A stretch of DNA of 64,000 bases, from the NCBI RefSeq assembly GCF_902686445.1, contig NC_062232.1, forward strand, positions 16,040,897 to 16,104,896, given 5' to 3'. The stretch comes from Sciurus carolinensis (lineage: Eukaryota > Chordata > Mammalia > Rodentia > Sciuridae). The notes under the pieces were generated by a model, which did not search any database, was not told the origin of the DNA, and worked only from the letters and a program-made list of their open reading frames with translations. Positions 1 through 53,290 of the stretch are shown piece by piece (the stretch's first letter is position 1; every line of letters starts with the position of its first letter). Position numbers and translations under genes: made by a program.

Positions 1-629
1 TGCTAGTGAGATGACAGCAAGATCGGTACATTCATACATTGTAATGTGAGTATAAATGATAAAGCTTTTGTAGAAGGTAATTTACCAATACATTTTAAAA
101 CGTTCTTCAAATGTTTATGTTTAAACATTCCTGATCTAAGTAATTCAGCTCCTGAACATCTATCTTAGGAAAATAATCAGAGGTTCAGAATTATGTTTAG
201 AATGTTATTAGTAAAATATAAATATTTTAATATTCAAAAATAAAGAATTCATATTATGATTTTTCTCTTCAGTGGAATGTTCTATAGCTCTCAAAATTAG
301 GGAGGTTAAAAACTATTTAAATGATGTGATAAAATAATCTTGATATATTGATTGAAAAATTGCCTATGCAGTAAGATTCCAGAGTTGTTGATATGTATAT
401 ATGACATATCAGAAAGGCTGAAATTAAATATAAAAAGTATTAGCAATAGCTATCTCTGGGAAGTAGAATTATTGGTAATTTCTGTTTTTTCTCTTAATCT
501 TCCCAAGTTTTCTATAATATATATTATGAAGATAAGAAAAAATCAATGAAACATTGATAAATACATAGATTTTCTTGTTTAAAGTCTTTTGTCTTTATCA
601 ATAATTATTCTCTCTCTAGTTCCCATTCA

Positions 630-745
630 AAAATATTGATGAACCTTCTATGTGCCAGATACCACTCTAGTGGGTAGAGATACAGCAATGAACACGACAG
701 AACAAGTCCTTGTTTCTTGGAGCTTCTATAACAGTGGGGAGAGCC
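630..745 (+). repeat. L2 fragment
   Basis: The CTATGTGCCAGATACC ... AGATACAGCAATGAACA pattern is typical of the L2 3' region. Old and degraded. Confidence 0.5.
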
Positions 746-1185
746 TGAGCATAAACACATATTGTCTGCTCATTTGACAACCTTAACCTCTCTTCTACAT
801 GCACTTATACCCTTAGCTGAATGAGCAAATTGAGTCTAATCCTTTAAACATTGTGTCAGCTTCTAAACCTATATCTCTAGCTTAGTACTCTCTCCCAAAC
901 TCCAGACTTATTTATTCAACTGTTTACCAGACTTCTACATGTGGAGCTCTAGTAGGTATGTCAAATCAAATCAGAGAGAACAGAATTCTTGATCTTTCCA
1001 TCCCTGTTCCTTGCACCCCAGACCTACTCTTCCAGTGTATTCCCCATCCTAGGGAATGGCAATAGTTTTTTCCAGTTCTTTAGGCCATTTAATTTGGAAT
1101 TATTTTGATTCTTCTCATTCTTTCACATTCTCCATCAATCTCTTCCAAATTTTATTTATACCAAATCTATCCAGAGTCTGACCAC

Positions 1186-1191
1186 TTTGTG

Positions 1192-1223
<32 letters not shown>

Positions 1224-1310
1224 CGTGTGTGTGTGTTTGTGGGATGGAACCTAAGGCTTTGTGCATGCTAGGTAAGCACTCTACCACTAAGCCATACACC
1301 CAACCCCAAA
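1186..1310 (-). repeat. ID SINE fused to a (TG)n tract, with target-site duplication
   Basis: An ID element in reverse (TGCATGCTAGGTAAGCACTC ... ACTAAGCCATACACCC) follows a (TG)n run at 1188-1236. The whole is flanked by TCTGACCAC at 1177-1185 and 1311-1319, so the TG run sits inside the insertion where the A-tail would be. Confidence 0.85.
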
Positions 1311-1329
1311 TCTGACCACAACTATCACT

Positions 1330-1645
1330 CCAGCCTGTTTTCTTTTGCCTGAGTATTACATCAGACACCTCAATGGTTTTCTTGTTTATACCTTTACCCT
1401 TTTACTGTTTATTATCAACATATCAGCCAAGTGGCCCTGCTAAAGCTAAGTCAGATCAGATCATGGCTTCTTCAAAACTCTGTAATGGTTCCCATCTCCC
1501 TGGAGTGAAAATCAGTGCTTGTAGTGTTCTAAAAGCCCCTTACCCATGTGCTTCCTACCAACTTCCTCCCTGCCTTATCTCTGGCTATATCACATACTAC
1601 ATTTCCCTTTGCTCACTTCCTCCAGACATACTGGCCTTTTAAAAC
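1330..1645 (+). repeat. L2 LINE fragment
   Basis: The order of phrases (AGATCATGGCTTCTTCAAAAC, TGGTTCCCATCTCCCTGGAG, CACTTCCTCCAGACATACTGG) follows the L2 3' half. Weak reading frames here are chance. Confidence 0.5.
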
Positions 1646-1650
1646 AGTAT

Positions 1651-1855
1651 TTAGTGGTACTAGAGACCAAATTCAGGGCCTCAAGCAAATTAGGAAAGCG
1701 CTACACCACTGAGCTACATTCCCAGACCTATTTTAAATTTTTTAATTTTGAGACGGAGCCACACTAAATTGCTCAGGCTGGCCTGGAACTTGTGCTCCTC
1801 CTGCCTCAGATTCCCAAGCAGCTGGGATTATAGGCACTAACCACTGTTGCCCATT
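1651..1855 (-). repeat. B1-dID composite SINE
   Basis: The reverse ID part (CTACACCACTGAGCTACATTC) is followed by the reverse 7SL/B1 part (TTTTGAGACGGAGCC, GCTGGGATTATAGGCAC). This order is the signature of squirrel-type B1-dID elements. Confidence 0.85.
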
Positions 1856-1977
1856 TCTCCCTCTCTTTTCATCATAAATGGCATCATACTATTAACATAT
1901 ATACATATTGTTTTGTGACCTGCTTTTTGCGATGAAATCATTCCCTGTTAGTACATACATACCTGTCTTACTATTTT

Positions 1978-2062
1978 TCCTTTTTTTGCAGTGCTGGGGA
2001 TTGAACCCAGTGCCTCATATATGCTAGGCAAGTGCTCTACCACAGAGCTACATCCCCAGCCT
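1978..2062 (-). repeat. ID SINE with 14-bp target-site duplication
   Basis: Reverse ID core with near-consensus GTGCTGGGGATTGAACCCAG and ACCACAGAGCTACATCCCC. TGTCTTACTATTTT flanks it at 1964-1977 and 2063-2076, so the insertion is fairly young. Confidence 0.92.
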
Positions 2063-3844
2063 TGTCTTACTATTTTAATGATGCCAATTACTTTATAGCA
2101 CGTGCATACCATACTTAACTAAATGAAAAATGGATACTTTGTGGTGTTGAGCCATGTTCTGGGCCTCTTTTTCTTCCACTCCATTGAAGTCTGTTGGTGA
2201 GGACTTCATTCCAGCTGTCTGATGTGAGATTCTACATAATCAATGACAAAGAATCCAGTGATTCATATGTGTCAGACCTACGGAAAGCCGTAAGATCTAT
2301 TTTCTTCTCTATCTCCAAAAAGATTAAAACATTCTGATCCCAAATTAAATCAGTCTTAGCAATTATGTTCAGAGATGAGTAAATAACAAACTTTAGTATG
2401 AGACTAAGGAATGAGATTTTGTGTGTTTTTTTGGTAGCTCTCAGTTTATGGTTCTAGAGTTTAATCAGTCCAATTTTCAGTCAATAATGCACATTTTGTA
2501 AGTATAGATCCTACCAGTCATGTTTTGCACTCAAGTAATATTTGCATTGTATATTTTATATATTACCTCATAGCTTTTAAGGAAATATTTGTCCAATTAA
2601 ATGTCCAATTAAAGAGATTCTGCAAATGAAATGTCCAACATATAACATCTTTCCTTTTAAAAAACCTGCTGGGAATATGTCTTCTGTGTAGTACTATGGT
2701 GCAGTTTACAAAAGCAGAACATGCATGATGAATGAGCAACATATTAGGTAGAAAAAAGTTTTATTATGAGCTAGCTCCAAGTCTGTGGTCTTGCAAGACC
2801 TTTGTACATGTGTGGTCCAGGTTACTGGGCTTCTTTAAAATCCTCACTCTTTTCTGCTTAGCAATAATGTCATATGCCTCCCCAGACTCTTAATTTGGGA
2901 TATGGCTCTCTAGGTGGAAATTATGTATTCTCTGATCATCCCCAATAGTTCAGTGGCTTAGTGTCTATGATTTGCATGTTGAGAAGAGTAGGACTTTTGT
3001 TCCAAATATGAAAATATTGAAAATTGAACATATCTTTTCAAACTAATACCTTCTCCCATTCTAAAAGGGCTACTCTTCAATTTGGAAGATTACTGTCCCA
3101 GAACCAATTCTGTTTCTTCCTTTCTTATTTTTTCTCCCATTTATCTACCCTCAAAACATCTAGCATCAATTAAACATGATCTGGGTAATTTAGAGTCTAA
3201 ACTGAGGCTTGCCAGTTACTATGTGTGAGTCACCTGATCTGCTTCAACAAACCTAGGTACAAATATGTCATGTATTTATTTCTTCACTTAATTTTTCGGG
3301 ATCCTCTTCTCTATCAGGAATTTCAGTATCTCCTTTTTGAGGTCTCTCCATTCTAATTGTCTAAGAATCTTGAGTGTTTCTTCAGTTCAATTCCCCCTTT
3401 TTCCTACTGCTAGGGCAAAATAATTAGGACCAAAATACATAGTGTACATAAACCGTTTCCTAACCTTTGAGTAATTATTGTTACTTTACAAATTTATCTA
3501 TCTCTGATTTAATTATCAGATTTCACACCCTCTAGAATACACCTTTCTTAGAAAATGGCAACCCTCATCTCTTTAATAAACTTTGTAACTAGAGTGTAAA
3601 AGCTCTCCAAATAGTAATTTATTTTAGATCATGTGAAGAAGTTTCACTGTCCATGTATATTAAAGGGTAATGCATCTTTAATGTAAGCTAGTTTCATTTG
3701 TCAACTGATTTGCCCATTTAGATCATGTACTATAAGTCCATTCATAAGTCAATTTACTTGTTCCTATGGAGAACTATGCTATTATTATTTCAAAATATGT
3801 AGTATTGTATATGTTATATAAGAATGAGTAATGGTATCAATAAC

Positions 3845-3990
3845 AATAATTTATTGAGTATCAAGTATGTTATACATATTATCTGTTTTTCATAATAACC
3901 CTATAAGATAGTTACCCATTTTGCAGATGAAGCTGACGTTCCAATAAGCTAAGGAACTTGCTTTTAAGAGCACACAAAGTGAAAGACTTG
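3845..3990 (+). repeat. MIR SINE
   Basis: Phrases such as AATTTATTGAGTATCAAGTATG, then CATTTTGCAGATGAAGCTGA and AAGGAACTTGC, follow the MIR core. Confidence 0.7.
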
Positions 3991-4152
3991 TCTTGTCCCA
4001 TCCAAAGCTTCTGCTAAAGTGGCAATAGGCCACTCATGACTTTCCTCGCCACCGCTGTTGGTCTATAGGGTGTTCACCTTCCAACTCCAGCTCATCCTGG
4101 TTATGGCCTGATGTGAAAAGATGAGCTTGGCCAGTCAAAATCTGCCTTAGGA

Positions 4153-4244
4153 TCTTATTTTTTATATCTGTGTGATGCTAGGAATGGAACCCAGGGCCTT
4201 TCACATGCTAGGCAAAGGTTCTATACTGAGCCCTACCCCCAGCC
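4153..4244 (-). repeat. ID SINE with 11-bp target-site duplication
   Basis: Reverse ID (TGCTAGGAATGGAACCCAGG) flanked by CTGCCTTAGGA at 4142-4152 and 4245-4255. Confidence 0.88.
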
Positions 4245-5006
4245 CTGCCTTAGGAATTTGAATCAGGCAACATAGAAAGAAGCAATAAGTTGGTAGCAGG
4301 AGATGAGACTGAAAGACACAATCAGAAGTTGATAAATGAGTGTTCTGAAGGGAGGCTGAGAAGGCCATGATAAACCATCATCAAGCTGAAGTTATGGGGA
4401 ATGGAAGGGAAGCAGACACTTCAGTGTGGTAGAAGGATATAGGGTGAATGGAAATGGAATAGAAAGAATCATGTTTGGGGAACAACCAGGTTGGTACAGA
4501 ACACTTGGCATTCTGGGGCCACACTCTGCTCCTTTCTTCCTTTTCCATAGTTTCTGTGCCAGGGTAGCCTTAAAATAAATTCCTCATCCCTTGGGCTAAC
4601 TTTAGTGGGTGCCAGTTCCTTTTTACCAGAAGAGCCAAGTTAAAACACATAGCCAATAAGTGCTGCAAAGGGGATTTGAACCCTGGTTTTGCAGGCACAG
4701 AGTTCCTACTCTTGTCACTATACCCCTTTGCCACATTACAAATGCTATACTGATCCACCACGACCCACAAGGTCACCTTAATAAGTCTGAAAAAGAATCA
4801 ACAGTGGACTCAAGCTTTCTGAATCTTTGTCCCAAGTTTTGGTTTGCTTCCAGAGCCCTGAAAGAGGGTGTGGGTTAAGAAAGTCTCAGGCAACTGGAAG
4901 GTCTCCAAACAAAACTGGGGTAGGACTCCCATTTCTAGGGTGGAAGGCATTACAATGGGGAGAAGGGATGGGGCCGAGACATAGATCCATTCTAGTCAAT
5001 GCAGAG

Positions 5007-5117
5007 AATAGGGGCTTCTTAAGGGCAGGGACTGGTCTTATCCCCACTTCTAGCCTCAGATTCTAAGACAGTGCCTGATTTGTATTTGAATGAATGAATG
5101 ATTGAATAAATGAATGG
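5007..5117 (+). repeat. L2 3' end with short (GAAT)n
   Basis: AAGGGCAGGGACTGGTCTTA ... CAGTGCCTGATTTG ... (TGAA)n is the usual L2 3' terminus. Confidence 0.65.
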
Positions 5118-5149
5118 CAGAAGTGGGTTTCAGTTTCTGTTCAAGTGTG

Positions 5150-5392
5150 TGGATTCTCCTCTCATATGTGGAAGCTAGCGAGAAAAAAGGAAAAATGGAA
5201 TCTTCAGAAAATAGAAGAGAGCCCAGCAGGGTAGAGGAAGGGAATCAGGGAGAGAAGGAGGGAAGAGAAAGGGGAGGAACTAGGGAATGAAATTGATCAA
5301 ATTATGTTATATGCATGTATGAATATATCAAAATGAATTCCACTATTAGGTATAATTATCATACATCAATAAAATTTTTTTTAGAAAATGTA
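5150..5392 (+). repeat. Lineage-specific L1 3' end
   Basis: A polypurine tract (5205-5290) is followed by a conserved block (ATGTATGAATATATCAAAATG, ATTCCACTATTAG) and a short A/T tail. The same layout recurs at 10310-10500 and 25815-25990. A G-rich polypurine stretch near the end is typical of L1 3' UTRs. Confidence 0.7.
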
Positions 5393-5749
5393 TGGATCCT
5401 TCTTCAGTTGAATCTTCCCAACTTAAGGAACACCTGTCTCCATCTCTAAGAAACTATTCATGCAGCAGTATGACTACTGTTTACAGTGACTAGTCAACTT
5501 GAGCTTAAAAATGACCAAAGATGATGTAGTGCTGACTGTGGTAATGACATAGTTCAAAGATTACAAAAGGACAACTCTGGATTGCATCTACCCTGTTTAC
5601 AAAAACACCGCCTTCTTTGTCTTCCCCTGTCTGGAGAGAGTGAGATTTTCATTTTAAGAGGCTGACTAAAAAATGCAGGGCCACTTCCTGGGCAGGCTTC
5701 CAAGTGACTACATCTTTCTCATAGCATTCCCCAGAGCTCCAGCCTAAGC

Positions 5750-5900
5750 TGCCTGGGGCGGGGCCTCCAGCCATTGGTGGCTGGCAAAGCTACCACAGTA
5801 ACAGTTGTCTGCAGCCCGCCAGAATTGCTGTATATTTAGGCCCTCCCAGAGCACAGATAACGGACTTGGTCTTTGCACTGAAGAGACGTCAGAGTTTATG
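5750..5900 (+). promoter_or_regulatory. Candidate alternative promoter of PCYT1B
   Basis: A GC box (GGGGCGGGGCC, 5755-5765) is followed by an inverted CCAAT box (CCATTGG, 5771-5777), a TATA-like TATATTTA at 5831-5838 and a CRE-like GACGTCA at 5885-5891. This is more GC-rich than the AT-rich flanks and free of recognisable repeats. The spacing would put a start site near 5860, about 70 nt before the ATG at 5932. The assignment is by motif only; there is no transcript evidence. Confidence 0.45.
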
Positions 5901-5931
5901 ATTGGCCAGGCTGGCCTGTGAAATAAAGGAG

Positions 5932-46633
<40,702 letters not shown>

Positions 46634-49600
46634 AGGTGGCTGGCAGGCAAGAGCCACACCACACAGGAGCAGGAGGGGCAATGGGGATGCCTGGGTGGTG
46701 TTTGAAGGGGAAGAGTCACTGGAGCTGCAGCTCAGTAGGGAGGCCCTGAGCTCTGCTAAGGGAAGGTTGACCTGTTCTCCCTCATCCTCCATGCAGCCCA
46801 GCTGGGCTCAGCATGGAAGTTTCCAGTCAGAGAACCTCCATAAACCTTCTTAGCATCCTCTAGAATCACTCTACTTTAACCTTGCTAAAGAAAGGAGCAG
46901 AGCACCCCAGGGAGAATTGCACTGAGTAGGTGACTTCTGCTTTGATCCGTACCCCCATCCCTATCAAGTAAACCACCCATTGGAAGTGGCTGTTTCCTCA
47001 ACCTGCTACTCTGGCTCTTCAAAGGGCCTTGCACGTTGCCTCTTACCACCCAAGCTCTGCCAGAATAAATTTGTTTCCAACAGAGGTGAAAAGCGCTTCT
47101 GAAATAGTCATGTTAAAAACAAATTCCAGACTTCTCAGTGCAGCCACTAAGACCTGATGTGGCAACACATCAACTCTTTCCAGTGCCAGGACCATGGCTC
47201 AGAGCCAAAACCTCGCTTTGGGTCAGATAAAAACGGTGATCTAGTGTGAACTCTAATGTCTCATTCAGAGGACAGTGTTGGCAAGAACTCCACCTAAGTC
47301 CTGATGTGCTCCTGGCTGTACTTTCTCATTACTGGTGTGACTTTATTGTTTTCCAGAAATTACCTTAATCGGTGGAAACTGCAACAAGGAAAAATATCCT
47401 GTATAAAAAAAAAAAAAGAGGAGCTGCTTTGCTTTGGCTCCGAGTTTGGCAGATGAGAAACATCTCTCAAAGCTTCTCCTTAAAGGATGCTACTATGGAA
47501 TGGCTCTTCCCATTTCTGACCAGTTAACAGTTTCATAGACCTCAAGTAACAGTTTGATGTACCAAACACATAGTATACTGATAGGGGGTGCTACCTGCAC
47601 GTATCTGTTCTGTGTATGCTCCAAATATGCCACCCCAGGGTGTATACCATATGCAATATGAATATGTGGTGGTGGCATTTTATGATATACTCCTCTCCTG
47701 CTCTCCACCCTAATAGCCTGCTGAAATCCTTATCTAAAGAACCATCTGGTTCCCTTGTGACTTAGGCACTTTGTCAAGAGCTAATACCAGATTCTTGTAG
47801 AAATGTTTTGTTCCAACCAGGAAATTACTGTTCTCATGGCCTCCCATAACATTTTTGGGTGAAGGCAGGCTCTGAAGAGTTTTGCAAAGAACAGTGGGCT
47901 AGTTCTTTGAATGGGCTAGTTATCTCTGGCCATAGCTTTGTTAAATGGGATGAAGACTCTTTAAGATTCCTGTAGAGTTGTCTGAAGTTACTGCTCCTAT
48001 CACATGTAGGAAATGGGCAGGTAGAATCAAGGTTTAGAACCAAACTCTTGGGCAGATGTAGATATTGCCCAGTTACCCTGGTAATGTCAGGCAGAGCTGG
48101 GACCTGAGCAGAGGCCCCAACCAGCAACATGTGGGTGCAGCCCAGCACCTCTTGTGACAGAAGCATCCCTTTTCAGAGGCCTTGGGAACCATCCTTTTGG
48201 GGGCAACTGATGAAGGAAGGTGGCGTGTCTTTCCCCTTTGTATTGGGGTCAAACTACCTCCCTGCCCACCTGGAGACTAGTGGTGTTTGTTGGAAAGCAA
48301 AATTATGCTGCTAAGCTGGCTCGGAACCTCCTTGTTCCTGATTTTCTCCAGAACTCTGTAAAGCACTCAAGCAAGACAGAGGGCTAGCAGGACCTTGGCC
48401 TTTGAAAAGTAAAGTTCTTTTTGCAGTCAAGACCCTCCCAGAGCATAGCTCTACAGAGAGCAGCAAGGGCTCCTTTCTTCCTTTTTTGTCCATTTGGCCT
48501 CTGCCTTCCACCATGCACCCAGAGCACACTGTGCATGTATTGTATGCCTGTCATTTCACTCAACTGATACTTGTACCAGTGAAAGGACAAGGGATCAGCT
48601 GGGCAAGAAAAGAGAAATAAGGTGTGAATGAGGAAAGAGGCTCCTAGAGAGAGAGAAGGAGGATAATGAACATTCACTCTCTTAAACCATTTCAGAACCT
48701 CATTTTGTAGGTTAAACTCTCTTGGGGAGGTCTTTTAATCCTCTGACTCCATGACCCAGGGTGGAAAGATCCATTTCTACCTGAGTCCTGCTCTGGAGCA
48801 AACAGTATGTGGTTGATAAACCAGCCTGACTATAAATTTGCAGGGCTTATACAGCATACTGACAGGTGCCACATATGTGACTCATCAGATAGTGCCACCA
48901 TAGCTGCCAATTATGGGAAATGACCAATATCTGGGATATTGCAGGGACAGGCCCCAACAACCCATAAATAGGTTCTAAATCTCGTCCTCCTAACCTCTAA
49001 CAACACCTCCCCACCTTCCTAAGACCACAAGTCTACTGATAAGGGAATGGGGACATTTCTGCAATCCAACCTTTGTTGTTTTTTTGGCCATTTCTCAGTC
49101 TCTCCCAGCCCCTATCCTCACTTGCCCTGCACCCAGGAGCTGGAGTTGCCCTTTGTTTGGGTCATCCAGTCAACAGTCATGGCCAAGAGCAAGTTAAGGC
49201 TGCAGTAGGAAATATATGAAGTATGCTACAAACGTGGTGAGGTAAGCAGAAGTTACAAAAAGCAAGGAAATAAATTTTGTTTTGCTGTAGAAAGGGAAGG
49301 AAACTTTAGACTGAGAAGAGCTAGAAGAGAGCAATTTAGGATTGTGGATGGGGCAGTTTATGAAGCTGGGAGAAAATGGAACTGAAGAAAGGTGGGAGTG
49401 GGAGGGTCAGTATTTTCTGTTCCCTTTCCAAGGTTAATTTGACCCATAACAGGCAAAGGAGGAAGCGTTCCTATTACATACCTCCAAGGTCAATGGATAT
49501 GCTTGCAGCACAGGTGGTGTCAGGTGGGGCCCTGCCTCTCTGCCTTTCACATTTCAGCGCTTCCACATCCTCCTAACAGGAACCGTGAAATCAAATTTTG

Positions 49601-50352
49601 ATCCTTCCTTCAGCTAAAGGGTGGAATTGTAACACCATAGTCACACTGAAAGGCCTGTTTCTGGCAAGCAAACTCCTGTGTGTCAGGACCTTACAAAGGC
49701 AAAGGGGAGCCAGCCTCATGAGGAACAAGAGAGATGGAGCCTGGCTTCTGACTTGCTCTGTGTAGAAGACACAGCTGGGGAATTTGGAACTTTCTCCATG
49801 TTTTAGGTTCCTATATGCTGTATTTCATCCTTGAAGGGGAGGGGAACAGGAAGAGCATAGTTTTGTTTTCTCTCCATCTTTAGGACTTATTTTGGCACCC
49901 AGTCATACCCCAGGGAGAGATGCAAAAATGGCATCACTGGCTCAGCTGAATCAGATGAGCCCCTAACTAGCAGAGATGTGCCTGTTTCTCAGGCATTCAT
50001 GCAGCATTAGTCCTGGCTGTCTGGTTTTAAAAAATAGCTTACGAGGCATTTGCAATTCTCCGTTTCTCTAGATGCCTCTCTAGTTTTTTGTTGTGTCACT
50101 GCAATGTGTCTGGGGACAAAGCCATAAGAAGAGCATACATACTTAAGACTCTGCTGTACATATAAGACAAGAAGACGATGATGACTTGTCTGGGTTAAAG
50201 CCCAACCTTATGCCCAAGCATTTGCTCTGGTGCTGAATAATGTGAACTACTGGAATCAGTACCCTTCCCCATACCCCTTCTCCATCCCCACTCCTGCTCC
50301 CAAATACAGCATTTCCAACTTGTTTATAAATAAAGGGATGCAGAATTGCACT
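46634..50352 (+). other. PCYT1B: PCYT1B 3' UTR
   Basis: About 3.7 kb between the stop and the poly(A) signal at 50329. I see no ID or B1-dID SINE in it, although they occur every 1-3 kb in the introns; it has a short A run at 47406-47417. An earlier AATAAA at 47064-47069 could give a 0.45-kb short form. No conserved ORF is seen. The extent is inferred from the poly(A) signal, not from transcripts. Confidence 0.75.
47064..47069 (+). terminator. Possible proximal poly(A) signal of PCYT1B
   Basis: AATAAA about 430 nt after the stop codon, followed by a TTTGTTTCC stretch. It could allow a short 3' UTR. The downstream GU-rich element is weak, so it may be little used. Confidence 0.3.
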
Positions 50353-50395
50353 TTTGCCTGTTGTGTTTCTTGAGCGTGCTGTTGTGTGTTCCTAT
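50329..50395 (+). terminator. Distal poly(A) signal and GU-rich element of PCYT1B
   Basis: AATAAA at 50329-50334 is followed at typical cleavage distance by two GU-rich blocks (CCTGTTGTGTTTC and GCTGTTGTGTGTTCC, 50356-50393). This is the best gene end downstream of the stop, and repeat density rises again beyond it. Confidence 0.75.
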
Positions 50396-50689
50396 TTAGA
50401 AATTCTAGTTCAATGTGGAAAAAATACAGGCATTGGAGCAGCTGTTCCAGCCCACTGGTTGGCTCTGCCTAGCAGTGGCCCCAGCACTGGGAAGGATCTG
50501 ACTCTGCACTGTGCAGAACAGGGCCAAGTCTTGAAGTTGCCAAATGTCCCACATCTTGATTTAAAAGCTAAGTTAGTAATGCACCCATTAAAGAATGTGG
50601 AAAGAAAAAAAAAAAAAAAGGTGAACTTAAGAACAGAGCCACCTGGAGGGGAAGTCATGTGGTGAGCCCAGTCAGGAACCTGAATTGTT

Positions 50690-50820
50690 AGTCTTACTAC
50701 TCACTTGTTTGGTGACCTTGGCCAATCACTTCACTTCTCTGGTCTCTATCTACTTTTGTAAGATGAGAGGGTTGGAGGAAATGGTTTCTGAAGTCTCCTT
50801 TGGCTGTGAAGCACCATGCA
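50690..50820 (+). repeat. MIR SINE
   Basis: GGTGACCTTGGCCAATCACT and TTCACTTCTCTGG ... TGTAAGATGAGAGGG follow MIR. Confidence 0.65.
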
Positions 50821-52459
50821 TTTCCCCCAAGCTTCTATAAGTTATCATGCTGTCTCTGCATGGAGAAAGTGCTTACCTCTCATTGAGTAGGAAGCTGGAG
50901 AGGTGGTTCTCCAGTCCTCTGGGGCCTCCACAACCAGCATCACTGGTGATCTCACTTCCATACTTGGAGCATCAAGACAAAAGACTCTCAGGTTCCATTT
51001 ACCTTTCCTACTTTGCCACTTAATGGAATGCTTTTCAAGTGTACCTAGACTTTGGGAAGTGGTCATTTTTAATACTTTTCTATTGTGGGAATAAACCTTT
51101 GATCAGCTGGAGACAGGCAGATGGAGGTGGAAGTCCTAAATCATGCCCAAATGTCAATAGTGAAGGCAGATGTTGATGTTCTGAACAGTGTGCTTATGCC
51201 CTCCCCTTACTGAATTTAGGAGCTTCCATTAAGTCCATATGGAGGGGTTTAGTTCTTGGAAATGACTAGTTCTAACATTAGCCTGGATTCTAAAATAAAT
51301 AAAGCTAGGGATGTAGTGATCAAGGGAATAAATTTTAAAGCAATACCTGCTATTTGTGGACCACATTATTTGGTCTTTTCATACAGATTAAACATGATCT
51401 TGACAAACTGTATTTAAAGCAAAAGTTACTGGTTTTTCTTGACTTTTTGATACCTCAGACATATTCTCCAGGGGAAAACAGTGAATTCTAAGCTTGAAAA
51501 AACTTATATTTAAGAACTTTGATGTTTGACCCAAAGAGAATTAACCTTTGTTAAATCACAGAACTCCATGGAAAAGGTACACTACAAAAAATGTTTCCAC
51601 ACATTGTGTTGGAGTACTCACTGGCTATTGGAGTTGAATATTTAAGGGACTTCAGGTATTCAGCAGGAGCTGTCAGGACATTTTTCAGACAGAATATGAC
51701 AATCTGTACACATATTGGTGAACCCAGTGATCAAATTGTTTTAGAAACCATCAAGTACAAACCAACAAATAATCCATGAAATCTAAAAACACCATTAACA
51801 ACACAAATCTGTAGATAGTAACTAGGGCATATGTTGGATATTTCTGTACTGCATTATTTATATCCCAGAAAAGACACCATGTAGGCTAAATCTCAGCTAC
51901 AGTTGATCAAAAGTGGTAAAGTTGATGAGAGTAGGGTTGACTTGTGCTGTCCCCTATAAGCCATTTTATTCTCCTTCTCTTACTCTTTCTTGGGTGGTAG
52001 GGGAGAAGGAATTAATCCACAAGGTTAACATACTATGTTTCTAAGAGAAGAGTTCTCATGATCAGATACAACAAAAATATTTGATATGTAACCTTTCATT
52101 TAAAAAGAAATGATGAAATCATACTTGAAAGAATATGGAGTTACTCTGTCCTTTCCACAAGGACCTTTTTCAACTTACTATACTTGCAAATAATCATGTT
52201 ACTCTAAAATTTCCAAGGCTAGAGAAAACCTGTCATCATCTATCAGGTATGTGGCAGGCTATGGCTCATTACCTACCTTGAAAAGATAACCAGCCTTCCT
52301 TTCTTGTTTGGTAGTCATGTTCCATTAGACAAATGTTGATGAGATGCCATTTAGTAGCCTGAACACAAACTCACATTAACACAACTGAGTCTCTGATTTT
52401 TCCATTTGTTTCCATATTCAGTGCCCATGAATAAATGATAGATGAAAGAAGTTGAAGAG

Positions 52460-52930
52460 GTGTAAGTTTTTTATTGCTGTAACAAATTATGAAAAGTTTA
52501 GTGACTTATGACAACACAACTTTATTATTTTATAGTCCTGGAAGTCAAAAGTCCAAAATGGGTCTTACTGTACTAAAATTAAGGTGATGACAGGTGACAG
52601 CAGTTCCTGTTTGTGGAGGCTCTAGGAGAGAATTCATTTCCTTTTTTTTTTTCTTGACTCATGGCCCCCTAATGTCTACAACGCCAGTAATGGCCAGTCC
52701 AATCTTTTTTGCCTCACATCATTTTGACACTCCTTTTTCTGACTCCCTCTCCCACTTGTTAGATCCCTTGTGATCACTTTTCCTGGATGATCTAGGAAAA
52801 TCTCCCTATTTTAAGTCCATCAGCAATTTTATCAGAATCCTTAATTCCCTCTTGTAATACAACATATTCCAGGGTTGTGAGGATTAGGATTTGAACATTT
52901 TTGGGAGTCATTATTTTGTCTAGGGTGTCC
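52460..52930 (+). repeat. Old LTR-like interspersed repeat
   Basis: TTATTGCTGTAACAAATTATG, GTCAAAAGTCCAAAATGGGT, GGAGGCTCTAGGAGAGAATT and TTGGGAGTCATTATTTTGTC follow a widespread ancient repeat, likely MaLR-type. Family not firmly assigned. Confidence 0.55.
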
Positions 52931-53290
52931 AAGGAGAGTGATCATAAACCCCTGAATTTTTTTCCAGGTTGAAGGAACAGTTATCCTCTGGCAGATAGGT
53001 TGATTTCCCACTTTTCTAATATTCCTATTTAACATTTAAATTCTTGATAGCTAGTAAGATGACCTTGCTTAAATGTTTCTCAATTCTTGACATCCACAAG
53101 AGAAGCACAGAATAGATAACAATGAGAGATGTCTGACCCAAATAAACATGCTATTTGGTCCATGAGGATTCCACTCATGAACACAGGGCCATGACCAATA
53201 TAGAAGGAAATTTGAGAGTCCTCTTTTCCTGTTCTCTTTGCATATCCTCCAGTCCATACATGACTATACCAAACAAAAAGTGAAAAAGAA

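Larger units (their letters stand above)
1..5749. other. Upstream flank or 5' intron of PCYT1B
   Basis: AT-rich sequence with no exon I can support. It holds SINEs at 1186-1310, 1651-1855, 1978-2062 and 4153-4244, L2 pieces near 630-745, 1330-1645 and 5007-5117, a MIR at 3845-3990, a MIR-like piece near 4590-4735, and an L1 3' end at 5150-5392. I see nothing recognisable in 1-600 or 2080-3840. If the long PCYT1B isoform starts further left, all of this is intron 1. Confidence 0.6.

Noticed and set aside
1156..1368. 70-codon frame with a His-Thr run
   Set aside because: Reading through the (TG)n tract and the ID SINE.
1978..2062. ID elements considered as tRNA genes
   Set aside because: ID SINEs descend from a tRNA and keep A/B-box-like blocks, but they lack a foldable acceptor stem and have target-site duplications and tails, so they are retroposons.
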